Program-made: the position numbers and the translations under genes
DNA from: Proteus myxofaciens ATCC 19692
GTDB lineage: Bacteria; Pseudomonadota; Gammaproteobacteria; Enterobacterales; Enterobacteriaceae
Assembly: GCF_001654855.1 (NCBI RefSeq)
Contig: NZ_LXEN01000094.1
Location: 35,487-99,486 of the forward strand
DNA length: 64,000 nucleotides
Direction: 5' to 3'
In this document: in pieces, positions 32,961 through 44,740 of the stretch
How positions within the stretch are numbered: the stretch's first letter is position 1
Layout: the number at the start of each line of letters is the position of its first letter
Notes under the pieces: model-generated
What the model was told of the DNA's origin: nothing
Database searches by the model: none
The model's input: the letters and a program-made list of their open reading frames with translations, nothing else

Positions 32961-33124
32961 GACGCAGGTCCTGAATGTAAGTGGGTAAGGTAAAAAAGGA
33001 GAAAAATCTCCTAGGTGATGGCAAGTTTATCCAAAGAATCGGATGATTCAAAGGTTAATCCGTTTCTAATCTGCTATTTGATCGTTAGAATAGTGACCAA
33101 CTTCATGCTATTGGAAATAAATTC

Positions 33125-34504
33125 ATGCATATTCACATTCTTGGTATTTGTGGCACTTTTATGGGAAGCCTTGCCATTCTTGCAAGAGAGCAAGGTTATA
33201 AAGTGACAGGATCAGATGCTAATGTTTATCCCCCAATGAGCACCTTGTTAGAAAATCAAGGTATTGAACTTATTGAAGGGTATTCGCCAGAACAACTCGA
33301 TCCCGCTCCTGATATGGTTATTATTGGTAATGCGATGACTCGTGGTAATCCTTGTGTTGAGGCTGTACTTGAAAAAGGCTTACCATACACATCAGGTCCT
33401 CAGTGGTTACATGATTACATTTTACCTGAGCGTTGGGTACTTGCCGTTGCAGGAACACATGGTAAAACGACGACAGCAGGTATGCTTACTTGGATTTTAC
33501 AAGACTGTGGCTATGAGCCTGGATTTTTAATCGGTGGCGTACCTGGCAATTTCCAAGTGTCAGCTCAGTTAGGTAAAAGTCCTTTTTTTGTGATTGAAGC
33601 TGATGAGTATGACAGTGCTTTTTTTGATAAACGTTCTAAATTTGTACACTACTCACCACGCACATTAATTTTAAATAATCTTGAATTTGACCACGCTGAT
33701 ATTTTTGAAGATCTCGCTGCTATTCAAAAACAATTTCATCACCTTGTTCGCATTGTTCCTGGCAGTGGCAAAATTATCATGCCTGATAACGATATGAACT
33801 TAAAACAGACCATTAGCATGGGATGTTGGAGTGAGCAGGAATACACGGGTGAAACAGGCGATTGGCAAGCAAAAAAACTAATCAACGACAGTAGCCATTT
33901 TGAAGTGTTTCACAAAGGTGAATGTGTAGGTGAAGTGCATTGGGGTTTGTCAGGTGAGCATAATATGCAAAATGGTTTGATGGCAATTGTTGCTGCTCAT
34001 CATGTTGGTGTTTTACCTGAAGATGCATGCAAAGCACTTGATAAATTTATTAATGCTCGCCGCCGATTAGAATTACGTGGTGAAGCTAATCAAATTTGTG
34101 TTTATGATGATTTTGCTCACCATCCAACGGCAATTTTAGCCACACTAGAAGCGTTACGTAGTAAGGTTGGTGGTACAGCTCGAATTATCGCTGTTTTAGA
34201 GCCTCGCTCGAACACGATGAAAATGGGCATTAGCAAAGATGATATCGCGCCATCACTAGGTCGAGCGGATGAAGTCTTTCTATTTCAGCCACCTAATATT
34301 CAATGGTTAGTGAGTGATATTGCTGAAAAATGTGTACAACCTGCGCGTTGGAGTACGGATATTGATGTATTAGTTGATATGATAGCCAAAGACGCTCAGC
34401 CTGGTGATCATATATTAATTATGAGTAATGGTGGTTTTGGTGGTATTCATAAAAAACTATTAGCGAAATTAGCTGAGCCAAAATTACCTAATAATCAGTA
34501 TTAA
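33125..34504 (+). CDS. mpl: UDP-N-acetylmuramate:L-alanyl-gamma-D-glutamyl-meso-diaminopimelate ligase
   Basis: Mpl recycles murein by joining the tripeptide released from old peptidoglycan directly to UDP-MurNAc. The 459-residue protein begins MHIHILGICGTFMGSLAIL, has the ATP loop AGTHGKTTTAGM, the Mur-ligase core EADEYDSAFFDKRSKF and NLEFDHADIF, and the C-terminal domain motif YDDFAHHPTAI. Upstream in-frame sequence is not conserved, so I keep the ATG at 33125. Downstream gene order departs from E. coli here. Confidence 0.97.
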   Translation: MHIHILGICGTFMGSLAILAREQGYKVTGSDANVYPPMSTLLENQGIELIEGYSPEQLDPAPDMVIIGNAMTRGNPCVEAVLEKGLPYTSGPQWLHDYILPERWVLAVAGTHGKTTTAGMLTWILQDCGYEPGFLIGGVPGNFQVSAQLGKSPFFVIEADEYDSAFFDKRSKFVHYSPRTLILNNLEFDHADIFEDLAAIQKQFHHLVRIVPGSGKIIMPDNDMNLKQTISMGCWSEQEYTGETGDWQAKKLINDSSHFEVFHKGECVGEVHWGLSGEHNMQNGLMAIVAAHHVGVLPEDACKALDKFINARRRLELRGEANQICVYDDFAHHPTAILATLEALRSKVGGTARIIAVLEPRSNTMKMGISKDDIAPSLGRADEVFLFQPPNIQWLVSDIAEKCVQPARWSTDIDVLVDMIAKDAQPGDHILIMSNGGFGGIHKKLLAKLAEPKLPNNQY

Positions 34505-34521
34505 TTAGAAAAACAAATAAT

Positions 34522-34560
34522 AAAGCCACTGATACAAGAACATTGTTCAGTGGCTTTAAT
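34522..34560. terminator. Bidirectional terminator between mpl and argR
   Basis: AAAGCCACTGA (34522-34532) pairs with TCAGTGGCTTT (34547-34557); within the loop ACAA pairs with TTGT. It suits both converging genes. Confidence 0.8.
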
Positions 34561-34612
34561 TTCAATTTGAAGTATTCAAATAGAATGTTGCATATTGGCA
34601 AACAGAAATAAA

Positions 34613-35526
<914 letters not shown>

Positions 35527-36465
35527 ATGAAAGTAGCAGTTCTCGGTGCAGCAGGTGGTATTGGTCAAGCATTAGCACTTCTTCTTAAAAATCAGCTGCC
35601 AGCTGGTAGTGAACTCTCTTTATATGATATCGCTCCCGTTACACCAGGTGTTGCAGCAGACTTAAGTCATATACCGACTGACGTTACTGTAAAAGGTTTT
35701 GCGGGTGAAGATCCTTCTCCAGCCCTTAAAGGCGCCGATGTTGTTTTGATTTCTGCAGGTGTTGCACGTAAACCTGGTATGGATCGCTCTGATCTTTTCA
35801 ACGTAAATGCAGGGATCGTTCGCAACCTTATTGAAAAAGTCGCTATAAACTGCCCTAAAGCGCTGATTGGTATCATTACAAACCCAGTGAACACAACAGT
35901 TGCTATTGCAGCTGAAGTGCTTAAAAAAGCGGGGGTTTACGATAAAAAACGTCTATTTGGTATCACAACACTTGATATTATTCGTGCTAATACGTTTGTT
36001 GCTGAATTAAAAGACAAAGATCCTCAAAAAACGAATGTTCCTGTGATTGGTGGACACTCTGGCGTTACCATTTTACCTCTATTATCGCAAGTTGAAGGCG
36101 TTTCTTGGACTGATGAAGAAGTGACTGCACTGACAAAACGTATCCAAAATGCAGGAACTGAAGTTGTAGAAGCAAAAGCAGGTGGCGGTTCTGCAACATT
36201 ATCAATGGGACAAGCAGCTGCACGCTTTGGTCTTTCATTAATTCGCGCTTTAAATGGCGAAAAAGAGGTTATTGAATGCACATATGTTGAAGGTGATGGC
36301 GAATATGCGCGTTTCTTCGCACAACCTGTTCGTTTAGGTAAAAATGGTATCGAAGAATATTTACCTATTGGTAAATTAAGTGATTATGAAAAACAATCGC
36401 TGAATAACATGCTTGATGTATTGAGAAAAGATATAATTCTTGGTGAAGAATTTATAAATAAATAA
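35527..36465 (+). CDS. mdh: NAD-dependent malate dehydrogenase
   Basis: Mdh interconverts malate and oxaloacetate in the TCA cycle. The 312-residue protein has the NAD-binding glycine motif GAAGGIG (7-13), substrate arginines Arg81, Arg87 and Arg153, and the catalytic pair Asp150 and His177 (GGHSGV). Length equals the E. coli enzyme. It is monocistronic with a strong terminator, and divergent from argR. Confidence 0.98.
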   Translation: MKVAVLGAAGGIGQALALLLKNQLPAGSELSLYDIAPVTPGVAADLSHIPTDVTVKGFAGEDPSPALKGADVVLISAGVARKPGMDRSDLFNVNAGIVRNLIEKVAINCPKALIGIITNPVNTTVAIAAEVLKKAGVYDKKRLFGITTLDIIRANTFVAELKDKDPQKTNVPVIGGHSGVTILPLLSQVEGVSWTDEEVTALTKRIQNAGTEVVEAKAGGGSATLSMGQAAARFGLSLIRALNGEKEVIECTYVEGDGEYARFFAQPVRLGKNGIEEYLPIGKLSDYEKQSLNNMLDVLRKDIILGEEFINK

Positions 36466-36505
36466 ACTAATTATTTTTTCCTATAAAATAATATTAATTT
36501 AAATA

Positions 36506-36538
36506 AAAACCGCTGATACTATATCAGCGGTTTTTTTT
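36506..36538. terminator. Terminator of mdh, may also serve sfsB
   Basis: A perfect 13-bp stem (36506-36518 with 36522-36534) around CTA is followed by a run of T residues; the 5' flank is A-rich so it can also work for converging sfsB. Confidence 0.92.
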
Positions 36539-36565
36539 ATTAATTATAATGTAAGTAATGATTAG

Positions 36566-36832
36566 TTAATTATTACTTTTGTCACGAATTTTTCGTTCAA
36601 GTAATTCTCCTGTTTCAGGATGAAAATAACGACTTGGCCAAATTTCAAAAGGTGCTACACCAAGATAATCAGCAATGATTTTTTCACCTTTAGGCCAAGG
36701 TCGTGACAGCGCATTCGCCAGCGTAGAAGAGCTTAGACCCGCTTTGCGAGAGATAGCTGCAAGTGTTGTTCCTCTTTTTCTGAGTGCGGCAATAATATCG
36801 GCAGGATGCCAATCAGATTTCCTTGAAATCAT
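36566..36832 (-). CDS. sfsB: Ner-like DNA-binding transcriptional regulator SfsB (Nlp)
   Basis: SfsB is the chromosomal homologue of the Ner repressor of Mu-like phages and was linked to maltose gene expression in E. coli. This 88-residue protein has the family core DWHPADIIAALRKRGTTLAAISRKAGLSSSTLANALSRPWPKGEKIIADYLG, a lambda-repressor-like HTH, then EIWPSRYFHPETGE. In E. coli it lies beside ispB; here two Mu-type HTH genes stand between, transcribed away from it. That layout resembles the Mu early control region. Confidence 0.92.
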   Translation of the reverse strand: MISRKSDWHPADIIAALRKRGTTLAAISRKAGLSSSTLANALSRPWPKGEKIIADYLGVAPFEIWPSRYFHPETGELLERKIRDKSNN

Positions 36833-37018
36833 TTTTAATCCTTTTTTTATAAAATTAAATGCTGTGTTAGTGGTATAAATAACAGTTTATTAGAAATGCC
36901 TAAAAGCATTTAAACTGATTATTTAGAAAATAAAATAACATTATTTTTCTAAAAATATTTCTGATTTTTTTCTTAATAATTTCTTTTTTGAAGTTGATAA
37001 CAATTTTAGAGAAACACA

Positions 37019-37366
37019 ATGAAAAAAGAGTGGTATACGGCAATGGAATTGACCGGTTTAGGAGGATTACCTAAATCACCACAAGGTGTAAATGCGAAAG
37101 CAAAACGTGAATCTTGGAAAAAACAAAAAAAGGCGAATAGGCAAGGTAATGGTGTTGAATATCACTATTCCTGTTTACCTGAAGAAACTTTAATTGCTCT
37201 GAAACTTTATGAACCATTAGCACATTACAAATTAAGCCAAGAGGAACCACTTGTAATCTGGATGAAAGCATTCCAACAACTCAATGATGGTGAGCAAAAA
37301 TTATTAACCGAGCTGATATTACGCGATGGTATTAGAAGTTTTATAGAAAAAATCATCAATAATTAA
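37019..37366 (+). CDS. Mu-type HTH domain protein, copy 1 (Mu repressor/transposase N-terminal domain-like)
   Basis: Residues 3-70 are a Mu-type winged HTH, the DNA-binding domain shared by the Mu c repressor and the N terminus of MuA transposase: EWYTAMELTGLGGLPKSPQGV, then AKRESW, a basic stretch and VEYHYSCLPEET. The remaining about 45 residues are helical. At 115 residues it has no transposase catalytic domain, so it should act as a DNA-binding regulator. Function is not known to me. It is clearly paralogous to the next gene, 78 nt downstream. Confidence 0.82.
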   Translation: MKKEWYTAMELTGLGGLPKSPQGVNAKAKRESWKKQKKANRQGNGVEYHYSCLPEETLIALKLYEPLAHYKLSQEEPLVIWMKAFQQLNDGEQKLLTELILRDGIRSFIEKIINN

Positions 37367-37444
37367 GTGATTTTAAAGAATGGTTCATTGCGTTATCCGC
37401 AACAGATATCTGACTAACCTCTTAGTTGCATGTGAGATGAGATC

Positions 37445-37861
37445 ATGAAAAAAGAATGGTATACAGCAAAAGAATTAGTGGGGCTTGCGGGATTACCCAA
37501 TTCACCGCAAGGCGTTAACTTAATGGCGCGTCGCGAAGGGTGGGAAAACCGCCGTAAACGAGGCGTACAAGGAAAGGCCGTCGAATATTCAGTAAAAAGC
37601 TTACCTGATGAAGTTATCAGCGTATTGGCCGCCCATGAGCCTCCTGCTGAGTATTTAACTAAACGTCAAGATGGATTTTTGATTTGGGTTGAGGCTTATT
37701 ATCAACTTACCAAATCAGAACGCGAAAAAATTGTAAAATTTGTTTTGCGTGAAGGATTAGCAAAGTTAATTAGTTATATTGATGCAGATAATCAAGACGC
37801 AATTGAGCAAGATAATGAAGAAGTGCTAAAAAAATTAAAAAGCCCACCAGAGACGACATAG
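37445..37861 (+). CDS. Mu-type HTH domain protein, copy 2
   Basis: This 138-residue paralogue of the preceding gene shares EWYTAxELxGLxGLPxSPQGV at residues 4-24 and the layout that follows (ARREGW, VEYSVKSLPDEV), but has a longer acidic tail (about 118-138, DADNQDAIEQDNEEVLKK). An AGATGAGATC stretch before the ATG provides a weak Shine-Dalgarno. The two copies diverge considerably after residue 25, so the duplication is not recent. It converges on ispB. Confidence 0.82.
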   Translation: MKKEWYTAKELVGLAGLPNSPQGVNLMARREGWENRRKRGVQGKAVEYSVKSLPDEVISVLAAHEPPAEYLTKRQDGFLIWVEAYYQLTKSEREKIVKFVLREGLAKLISYIDADNQDAIEQDNEEVLKKLKSPPETT

Positions 37862-37906
37862 TCGCTCTGAGGGGCCTTATTAAGCTTATGATAGCTTGAG
37901 CGCAAA

Positions 37907-38878
37907 TTATGATTGGCGTTGCACTGCGACGTGTGCAAGTCCAATAAGTGCATCTTTATAAGGCGAGTCAGAAATAATGGATAAAGCTTCAATGGCTTTA
38001 TCTGCTTCCTCTTCTGCTCTTTGACGAGTATATTCTAAAGAACCACAGTATTTCATTGTTGTTAAAACCGTTTCTAATAGATGGCGACCATTCCCTTGTT
38101 CAATGGCTTGGCGAATTAGCTGAGATTCTTTTTCGTTTCCATGATGCATTGCATGTAATAAAGGTAAGGTTGGCTTACCTTCGTCTAGATCATCCCCTGT
38201 ATTTTTGCCTAGTTGTGTATTATCGGCATCATAATCAAGTAGATCGTCAATAAGTTGGAAGGCAGTACCTAAATAACGTCCATAATCTTGGAAGGCTTTT
38301 TCTTGTTCTGGTGTTGCACCAGAAAGGATCGCAGAAGCATGAGATGCCGCTTCAAATAGACGGGCTGTTTTGCTGTAAATGACCTGCATATAATCATCTT
38401 CTGAGATATTCGGATCATTACAATTCATTAATTGTAACACTTCACCTTCTGCTATCACATTCGTTGCACCAGACATCAACTTCAAGACTCGCATTGAATC
38501 AAGATCTGTCATCATCTGAAAAGATCGTGTGTAGATGAAGTCGCCAACAAGAACACTTGCCGCATTGCCAAAAACAGAATTGGCGGTTTGTTTACCTCGG
38601 CGCATATCAGATTCATCCACCACATCATCATGTAATAATGTTGCTGTATGAATAAACTCAATGAGTGCAGCGACAGAGATATGTTTATCCCCTTGATAGT
38701 CTAATGCACGCCCTGTTAGTACCGCGATCATCGGGCGGATCCTTTTACCACCACCACTGATGATGTAATAACCTAGCTGGTTTATCAAAGAAACATCTGA
38801 ATTAAGCTGGTAAAGGATTGCCTCATTTACCGCAGCCATGTCAGCGGATGTCAGTTTTATAATAGATTCTAAATTCAT
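37907..38878 (-). CDS. ispB: Octaprenyl diphosphate synthase
   Basis: IspB makes the C40 side chain of ubiquinone and menaquinone by chain elongation with isopentenyl diphosphate. The 323-residue protein has both aspartate-rich motifs of trans-prenyltransferases: DDVVDESDMRRG and DDLLDYDAD. I chose the ATG at 38878, which gives MNLESIIKLTSADMAAVNEAIL, the family N terminus; the frame extends 8 codons further upstream. It is divergent from rplU, as in E. coli. Confidence 0.97.
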   Translation of the reverse strand: MNLESIIKLTSADMAAVNEAILYQLNSDVSLINQLGYYIISGGGKRIRPMIAVLTGRALDYQGDKHISVAALIEFIHTATLLHDDVVDESDMRRGKQTANSVFGNAASVLVGDFIYTRSFQMMTDLDSMRVLKLMSGATNVIAEGEVLQLMNCNDPNISEDDYMQVIYSKTARLFEAASHASAILSGATPEQEKAFQDYGRYLGTAFQLIDDLLDYDADNTQLGKNTGDDLDEGKPTLPLLHAMHHGNEKESQLIRQAIEQGNGRHLLETVLTTMKYCGSLEYTRQRAEEEADKAIEALSIISDSPYKDALIGLAHVAVQRQS

Positions 38879-39139
38879 GTTTTTTCGACTTTGGCTCGCC
38901 AATGAGCGCGTTATATTAATAAAAAATAATCATGCCATAGATTTTACTCTCTTATAATTTAGATTGTACTTTAAAAATGGCTGAAATAAATATCGTGTAA
39001 AAAACTCTTTTTTTTAACGGTAGTTTGCGATCTGTACTTGTCATCGGCACCAAAGTTGCGTAGAATTCGCGCCCTATGTGAATATTTTAATTGTGCACTC
39101 AAATTATACATATCAGAGTGTGCGGAAAGCGGAGTTTAT

Positions 39140-39448
39140 ATGTACGCGGTTTTCCAAAGTGGTGGTAAACAACACCGAGTCAGCGAAGGTCAAACTATTC
39201 GTTTAGAAAAAATCGAAGTAGCAACTGGCGAAACAGTTGAGTTTGACACAGTTATGATGGTCGCTGATGGCGACAACATTCAAATTGGCGCTCCAATCCT
39301 TGCGGGCGTTAAAGTAAAAGCGGAAGTGGTTGCTCACGGTCGCGGCGACAAAGTTAAGATTGTTAAGTTCCGTCGTCGTAAACATAGCCGTAAACAACAG
39401 GGCCACCGTCAGTGGTTTACTGATGTTAAAATCACTGGTATCGCTTAA
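39140..39448 (+). CDS. rplU: 50S ribosomal protein L21
   Basis: L21 binds 23S rRNA in the large subunit. The 102-residue protein ([24 protein letters not shown]...[14 protein letters not shown]) starts at the ATG at 39140, 6 nt after GGAG; the in-frame extension to 39038 is leader. First gene of rplU-rpmA. Confidence 0.98.
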   Translation: MYAVFQSGGKQHRVSEGQTIRLEKIEVATGETVEFDTVMMVADGDNIQIGAPILAGVKVKAEVVAHGRGDKVKIVKFRRRKHSRKQQGHRQWFTDVKITGIA

Positions 39449-39455
39449 GGTTTAG

Positions 39456-39725
<270 letters not shown>

Positions 39726-39752
39726 TATTACCGGTCCTTTAAATACCGAGTC

Positions 39753-39785
39753 AAAAGCCCTGCAAATTTGTTGCGGGGCTTTTTA
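39753..39785 (+). terminator. Terminator of rplU-rpmA
   Basis: AAAAGCCCTGCAA pairs with TTGCGGGGCTTTT (one G-U pair) around ATTTG, followed by further T residues. Confidence 0.88.
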
Positions 39786-39812
39786 TATTTAAAAAAGGCC
39801 ATCTCTGGGTAA

Positions 39813-41030
<1,218 letters not shown>

Positions 41031-41070
41031 TCATTTAAACCTCGATTAATGTCGTTGTTATCTGAACCTA

Positions 41071-41102
41071 AAAGAAACGCCTGATAAATCAGGCGTTTCT
41101 TT
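41071..41102. terminator. Bidirectional terminator between obgE and dacB
   Basis: A perfect 15-bp palindromic stem (41071-41085 with 41088-41102), which in practice opens to a small loop, lies between the converging genes. Confidence 0.88.
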
Positions 41103-41127
41103 CATATCATGTTGTATTACAATATAT

Positions 41128-42570
41128 TTAGCGATTGTTATACATATCTTTATAAAGCTTTGTTTCAAAGCGCACTAAATAAGCACGACCTGCATTACGA
41201 TTTTGTGTCGGTGGCGAATAAGCTGAGACATATTGTACAAAGGCAACTTTCTGTCCATTTGCTGTCGTCATAAATCCAGCTAGGTTATAAACCCCTTTTA
41301 ATGAACCTGTTTTGGCTGAAACTTTGCCATTAACACCGGCCTCATGAAAACCACCACGATATTGTAATGTGCCATCGTGGCCAGCAAGAGGAAGCATTGA
41401 GATAAAATTTAATTCGCTATCATGTTGTCCAACATACTGCAATACTTGCATCATTGTTGCAGGTGCAATGAGGTTGTGGCGAGAAAGACCAGAACCATCA
41501 ACCATGATGGTTGTACCTAAATCAATACCTGCTTTTTGTTTCAAAATAGCACGGGTAGCTTCTGATCCAGAACGCCAAGTACCCGCTACACCATAATATT
41601 CACGACCAATGGTTCTAAATACAGTATCTGCAATCATGTTGTCAGATTCTTTTAACATTTTTGTGAGTAAATTATGTAATGGTTTGGATTGTGTTTGTGC
41701 AAGTACTGTTACGGGTTCTTTATATTGAGAACGACGTTTAACATATCCATTAAGTGTAATATCTGCTCGTTGTAATTCTTCTTTAATAAGCGTACCTGCC
41801 CAGTGTGCGCCATCTTGAATAGAGAACATAAGTGGCACAGCATCTTCACGTTTAGGTATACAGCCTGTGATGACATAGGTATTTAAATCACGAACAGTGA
41901 CATCTAATTCACAAAAGCGCGTACGATTTGAACCTTTTTCATAAGTTTCAACTTCGCTTAACACGGTGACAGGATAAAAAGACGCTTTACGAATAGTGGC
42001 AATATCACCTTCTTTATTGCCACTTTGTAGTAATACTGAAAAGCAATTTTTATCGACAATGGCTGCACTTGGCGGTGCACTAAAACATTGTGTCATATCA
42101 TTCCAGACCCAGCCAGGTGCTTTGTCATGGCTTGAAAATGCAGATGTGTCGATTAATAAATCGCCATTTATTTGAGTTACACCTGCTTGCTTCAATACGG
42201 TAACCATCGCTCTTAATTGTTGGCGAGTTAATGTAGGATCGCCACTAAATCTGAAAATAAGAGAACCATCAAGCTGATTCTTTTTTATTTTTCCTTCAGT
42301 TTCCATTGTGGTGACAAATGTATAATCACCTCCTAATTGAAGCAATGCAGCCAGTGCTGTAACCACTTTTTGTGTACTCGCTGGAAGTGCTAATTGATCT
42401 GCGTGATAATTCAGATTAGGAGAAGAGGCGCCAACATTTTGCGTGATTAAGCCAACTTGAGTCCCTTGAGGAAGATTTTCTATATAGTTTTCAACAGGAA
42501 GAGCCTGCGTTGAAAAACTAATAATACTTAACGTACAAAGTATTCGTTTAACGGTAGATAATAAGCGCAT
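41128..42570 (-). CDS. dacB: D-alanyl-D-alanine carboxypeptidase/endopeptidase PBP4
   Basis: DacB (PBP4) is a periplasmic class C penicillin-binding protein that cleaves peptidoglycan cross-links and terminal D-Ala. The 480-residue protein has a signal peptide (about 1-23), the catalytic SxxK as STQK (65-68), SDN in KESDNMIAD and KTG in SAKTGSLKG. The insertion between SxxK and SDN is the family hallmark. It converges with obgE and is divergent from greA, as in E. coli. Confidence 0.96.
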   Translation of the reverse strand: MRLLSTVKRILCTLSIISFSTQALPVENYIENLPQGTQVGLITQNVGASSPNLNYHADQLALPASTQKVVTALAALLQLGGDYTFVTTMETEGKIKKNQLDGSLIFRFSGDPTLTRQQLRAMVTVLKQAGVTQINGDLLIDTSAFSSHDKAPGWVWNDMTQCFSAPPSAAIVDKNCFSVLLQSGNKEGDIATIRKASFYPVTVLSEVETYEKGSNRTRFCELDVTVRDLNTYVITGCIPKREDAVPLMFSIQDGAHWAGTLIKEELQRADITLNGYVKRRSQYKEPVTVLAQTQSKPLHNLLTKMLKESDNMIADTVFRTIGREYYGVAGTWRSGSEATRAILKQKAGIDLGTTIMVDGSGLSRHNLIAPATMMQVLQYVGQHDSELNFISMLPLAGHDGTLQYRGGFHEAGVNGKVSAKTGSLKGVYNLAGFMTTANGQKVAFVQYVSAYSPPTQNRNAGRAYLVRFETKLYKDMYNNR

Positions 42571-43025
42571 AATTTCTCTATCTGTGATTATAGCGTAATG
42601 ACGTTACAGTATGAGTTACCAGAAGCTAATACTAAAGGGCAATGAGGGCAAAAGTAAACGGTAGTACGTGTGATATCTCTATTATCAGAATATGTCTATT
42701 TATTTGTTTCTTTGCTGTGACTTAGTATGTGGCTTTTCAAACTAAAAGCATTTCAAAAGCAAGATAAGGCGTGAAGCTCTTCTTTTGTTGTGTTAGATTT
42801 AGTTTAAAGATGTAGGAAAGGATTTTTTTATTTCCTAATAATATGAAAGAAGGCTAACCTAGCCTAAATTCACAAATAGAATATATAGAGACAGGCACCA
42901 TTTCAGGTTGCCTGTGTTTTTTTTTGTCTTGAGAAGAGCAAATTCGTGCTTCTCTCTGTGTTGTTAGTATAAAAAATCAGGATGATACCTATTTTTTATT
43001 AGGAATAGTATTGAGGTATTAACAC
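42571..43025. other. Divergent region dacB-greA with a GraL-like leader
   Basis: This 455-nt stretch has no ORF. The right part is the long greA leader: an AGGAAA/TTTCCT hairpin (42814-42836), an AGGCT/AGCCT hairpin (42851-42865) and a strong terminator-like hairpin (42891-42925) about 100 nt before greA. In E. coli the leader of greA yields the small RNA GraL by termination at such a point. The dacB promoter must lie at the left end but is not evident. Confidence 0.55.
42850..42925 (+). ncRNA. GraL-like small RNA in the greA leader
   Basis: The 3' end is set by ACAGGCA (42891-42897) pairing with TGCCTGT (42909-42915), followed by G and a run of nine T residues, a textbook intrinsic terminator lying upstream of greA. 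In E. coli, GraL is a short RNA made by termination in the greA leader. The 5' end given here is only a guess. Confidence 0.6.
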
Positions 43026-43502
43026 ATGAATCAGATCCCTATGACAGTTCTTGGTGCAGAAAAATTACGTGAAGAGCTGGAATTTTTAAAAAGTGTTCGT
43101 CGCCCAGAAATTACCGCGGCTATTGCAGAAGCGCGGGAACACGGCGATTTAAAAGAAAATGCGGAATACCATGCTGCGCGTGAACAACAAGGTTTCTGTG
43201 AAGGGCGAATTCAAGAAATTGAAGCAAAGTTATCGAATGCTCAAATTATTGATATTACAAAAATGACCAATTCTGGCCGTATTATTTTTGGCTCAACAGT
43301 GACATTGCTCAATGTTGATACAGAAGAAGAGCAATCTTACCGTATTGTCGGTGATGATGAGGCGAATATTAAAGAGAACTTAATTTCAGTTAATTCTCCT
43401 ATCGCACGTGGCTTAATCGGTAAAGAATTAGATGATACAGTTGTTATTACAACGCCTGGTGGTCAAGTTGAGTATGAAATTTTAAACGTAGAGTATATTT
43501 AA
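43026..43502 (+). CDS. greA: Transcription elongation factor GreA
   Basis: GreA stimulates RNA cleavage by backtracked RNA polymerase. The 158-residue protein has the N-terminal coiled coil, with the catalytic acidic tip residues Asp41 and Glu44 in [18 protein letters not shown], and the C-terminal FKBP-like domain. It begins [18 protein letters not shown] and has the usual length. It is controlled, by analogy, by attenuation in its leader. Confidence 0.98.
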   Translation: MNQIPMTVLGAEKLREELEFLKSVRRPEITAAIAEAREHGDLKENAEYHAAREQQGFCEGRIQEIEAKLSNAQIIDITKMTNSGRIIFGSTVTLLNVDTEEEQSYRIVGDDEANIKENLISVNSPIARGLIGKELDDTVVITTPGGQVEYEILNVEYI

Positions 43503-43554
43503 TTCATAATTTTACGTTTCTATGGGAAACTAGATTGCTATCCTGTGGTAATAT

Positions 43555-43580
43555 AAAAAAGGCCTGAAAAGGCCTTTTTT
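43555..43580. terminator. Bidirectional terminator between greA and yhbY
   Basis: AAAAAAGGCC pairs with GGCCTTTTTT around a short loop; the A and T flanks suit both converging genes. Confidence 0.88.
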
Positions 43581-43623
43581 GCCATAGGGTTAGTTATGGC
43601 ATTTTTATATAAAGGTGCAAGTT

Positions 43624-43920
43624 TTATTTAGGTAGAATAATCTTACGTTCTTGTGAAGGGCGATAAAGAACTAGAATTTTTCCTATAACTTGTACATTCT
43701 GTGCACCGCTTTCACGCACAATCGCTGCTACGATCAAGTTTTTAACATCTCGATCTTCGCCTGCGATTTTGACTTTGATAAGCTCATGGTGTGCCAGAGC
43801 GATTTCAATTTCTGCGAGAACGCCTTCAGTCAGTCCGTTGTTACCAATCATAACGACAGGATTTAGGTGATGAGCGAGCCCTTTCAGGTGTTGAATTTGT
43901 TTTTTGTTAAGAGTCATCAT
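43624..43920 (-). CDS. yhbY: Ribosome assembly RNA-binding protein YhbY (CRM domain)
   Basis: YhbY is a CRM-domain RNA-binding protein that associates with pre-50S ribosomal particles. The 98-residue protein contains the CRM motif GNNGLTEGVLAEIEIALAHHELIKVKI and the C-terminal QVIGKILVLYRPS. Two adjacent ATGs are possible starts; the second (43917) gives the family length of 97. It is divergent from rlmE, as in E. coli. Confidence 0.95.
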   Translation of the reverse strand: MMTLNKKQIQHLKGLAHHLNPVVMIGNNGLTEGVLAEIEIALAHHELIKVKIAGEDRDVKNLIVAAIVRESGAQNVQVIGKILVLYRPSQERKIILPK

Positions 43921-44063
43921 TAATTTTTGCTTGGTTGGGATTGAAAACCGTCTATTCTAACGCCATCTCACCTTTATCACCATAAAATGTCGTCAAGACA
44001 AGGTAAAATGAGTGTAAAAAGTAAAATTTTTGATTACTAAGTGTATGATAGTTGGAAAACGCA

Positions 44064-44693
44064 ATGGCCAATAAGAAACGTTCAGCAAGCTCTAGCCGCT
44101 GGTTACAAGAACATTTTAGTGATAAATATGTTCAACAAGCAAAGAAAAAAGGGTTTCGCTCTCGCGCTTGGTTTAAACTGGATGAAATTCAGCAAAGTGA
44201 TAATATTTTTAAACCAGGTATGACCGTTGTCGATTTAGGTGCTGCTCCAGGTGGGTGGTCTCAATATGTCGTACAGCAGTTAGGAAGCAAAGGTCGAATT
44301 ATTGCATGTGACCTTTTACCTATGGATCCTATTGTTGGAGTCGATTTCCTTCAAGGCGATTTTCGTGATGAACTTGTGTTGAAGGCGTTGCTTGATAGAG
44401 TAGGTGAAAATAAAGTCCAGGTTGTCATGTCTGACATGGCTCCAAACATGAGCGGGACTCCCGCGGTCGATATTCCTCGATCCATGTATTTAGTAGAGTT
44501 AGCGCTTGATATGTGTCGTGATGTGCTGGCTCCCGGGGGAAGTTTTATTGTCAAAGTGTTTCAGGGAGAAGGCTTTGATGAATACCTGGGGCAAATACGC
44601 TCCCTGTTTACGAAGGTGAAAGTTCGTAAACCAGACGCTTCGCGATCTCGTTCTCGTGAGGTATATATTGTAGCCACAGGGCGTAAACTTTAG
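44064..44693 (+). CDS. rlmE: 23S rRNA (uridine2552-2'-O)-methyltransferase RlmE (FtsJ)
   Basis: RlmE methylates U2552 of 23S rRNA at a late step of 50S assembly. The 209-residue protein has the S-adenosylmethionine motif [15 protein letters not shown], the catalytic lysine in [10 protein letters not shown] (Lys38), [12 protein letters not shown] with the catalytic Asp, and [11 protein letters not shown] with the second Lys. I chose the ATG at 44064 ([15 protein letters not shown]), giving the E. coli length, over the TTG at 44052. It is upstream of ftsH, as in E. coli. Confidence 0.97.
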   Translation: MANKKRSASSSRWLQEHFSDKYVQQAKKKGFRSRAWFKLDEIQQSDNIFKPGMTVVDLGAAPGGWSQYVVQQLGSKGRIIACDLLPMDPIVGVDFLQGDFRDELVLKALLDRVGENKVQVVMSDMAPNMSGTPAVDIPRSMYLVELALDMCRDVLAPGGSFIVKVFQGEGFDEYLGQIRSLFTKVKVRKPDASRSRSREVYIVATGRKL

Positions 44694-44740
44694 TACCCTA
44701 AAGCTATTTGTTAACACAGTTGTAATATGAGGTTAATCCC

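Noticed and set aside
33015..33206. 63-residue plus-strand ORF overlapping the start of mpl
   Set aside because: It is in another frame, lacks homology, and would compete with the well-supported mpl start.
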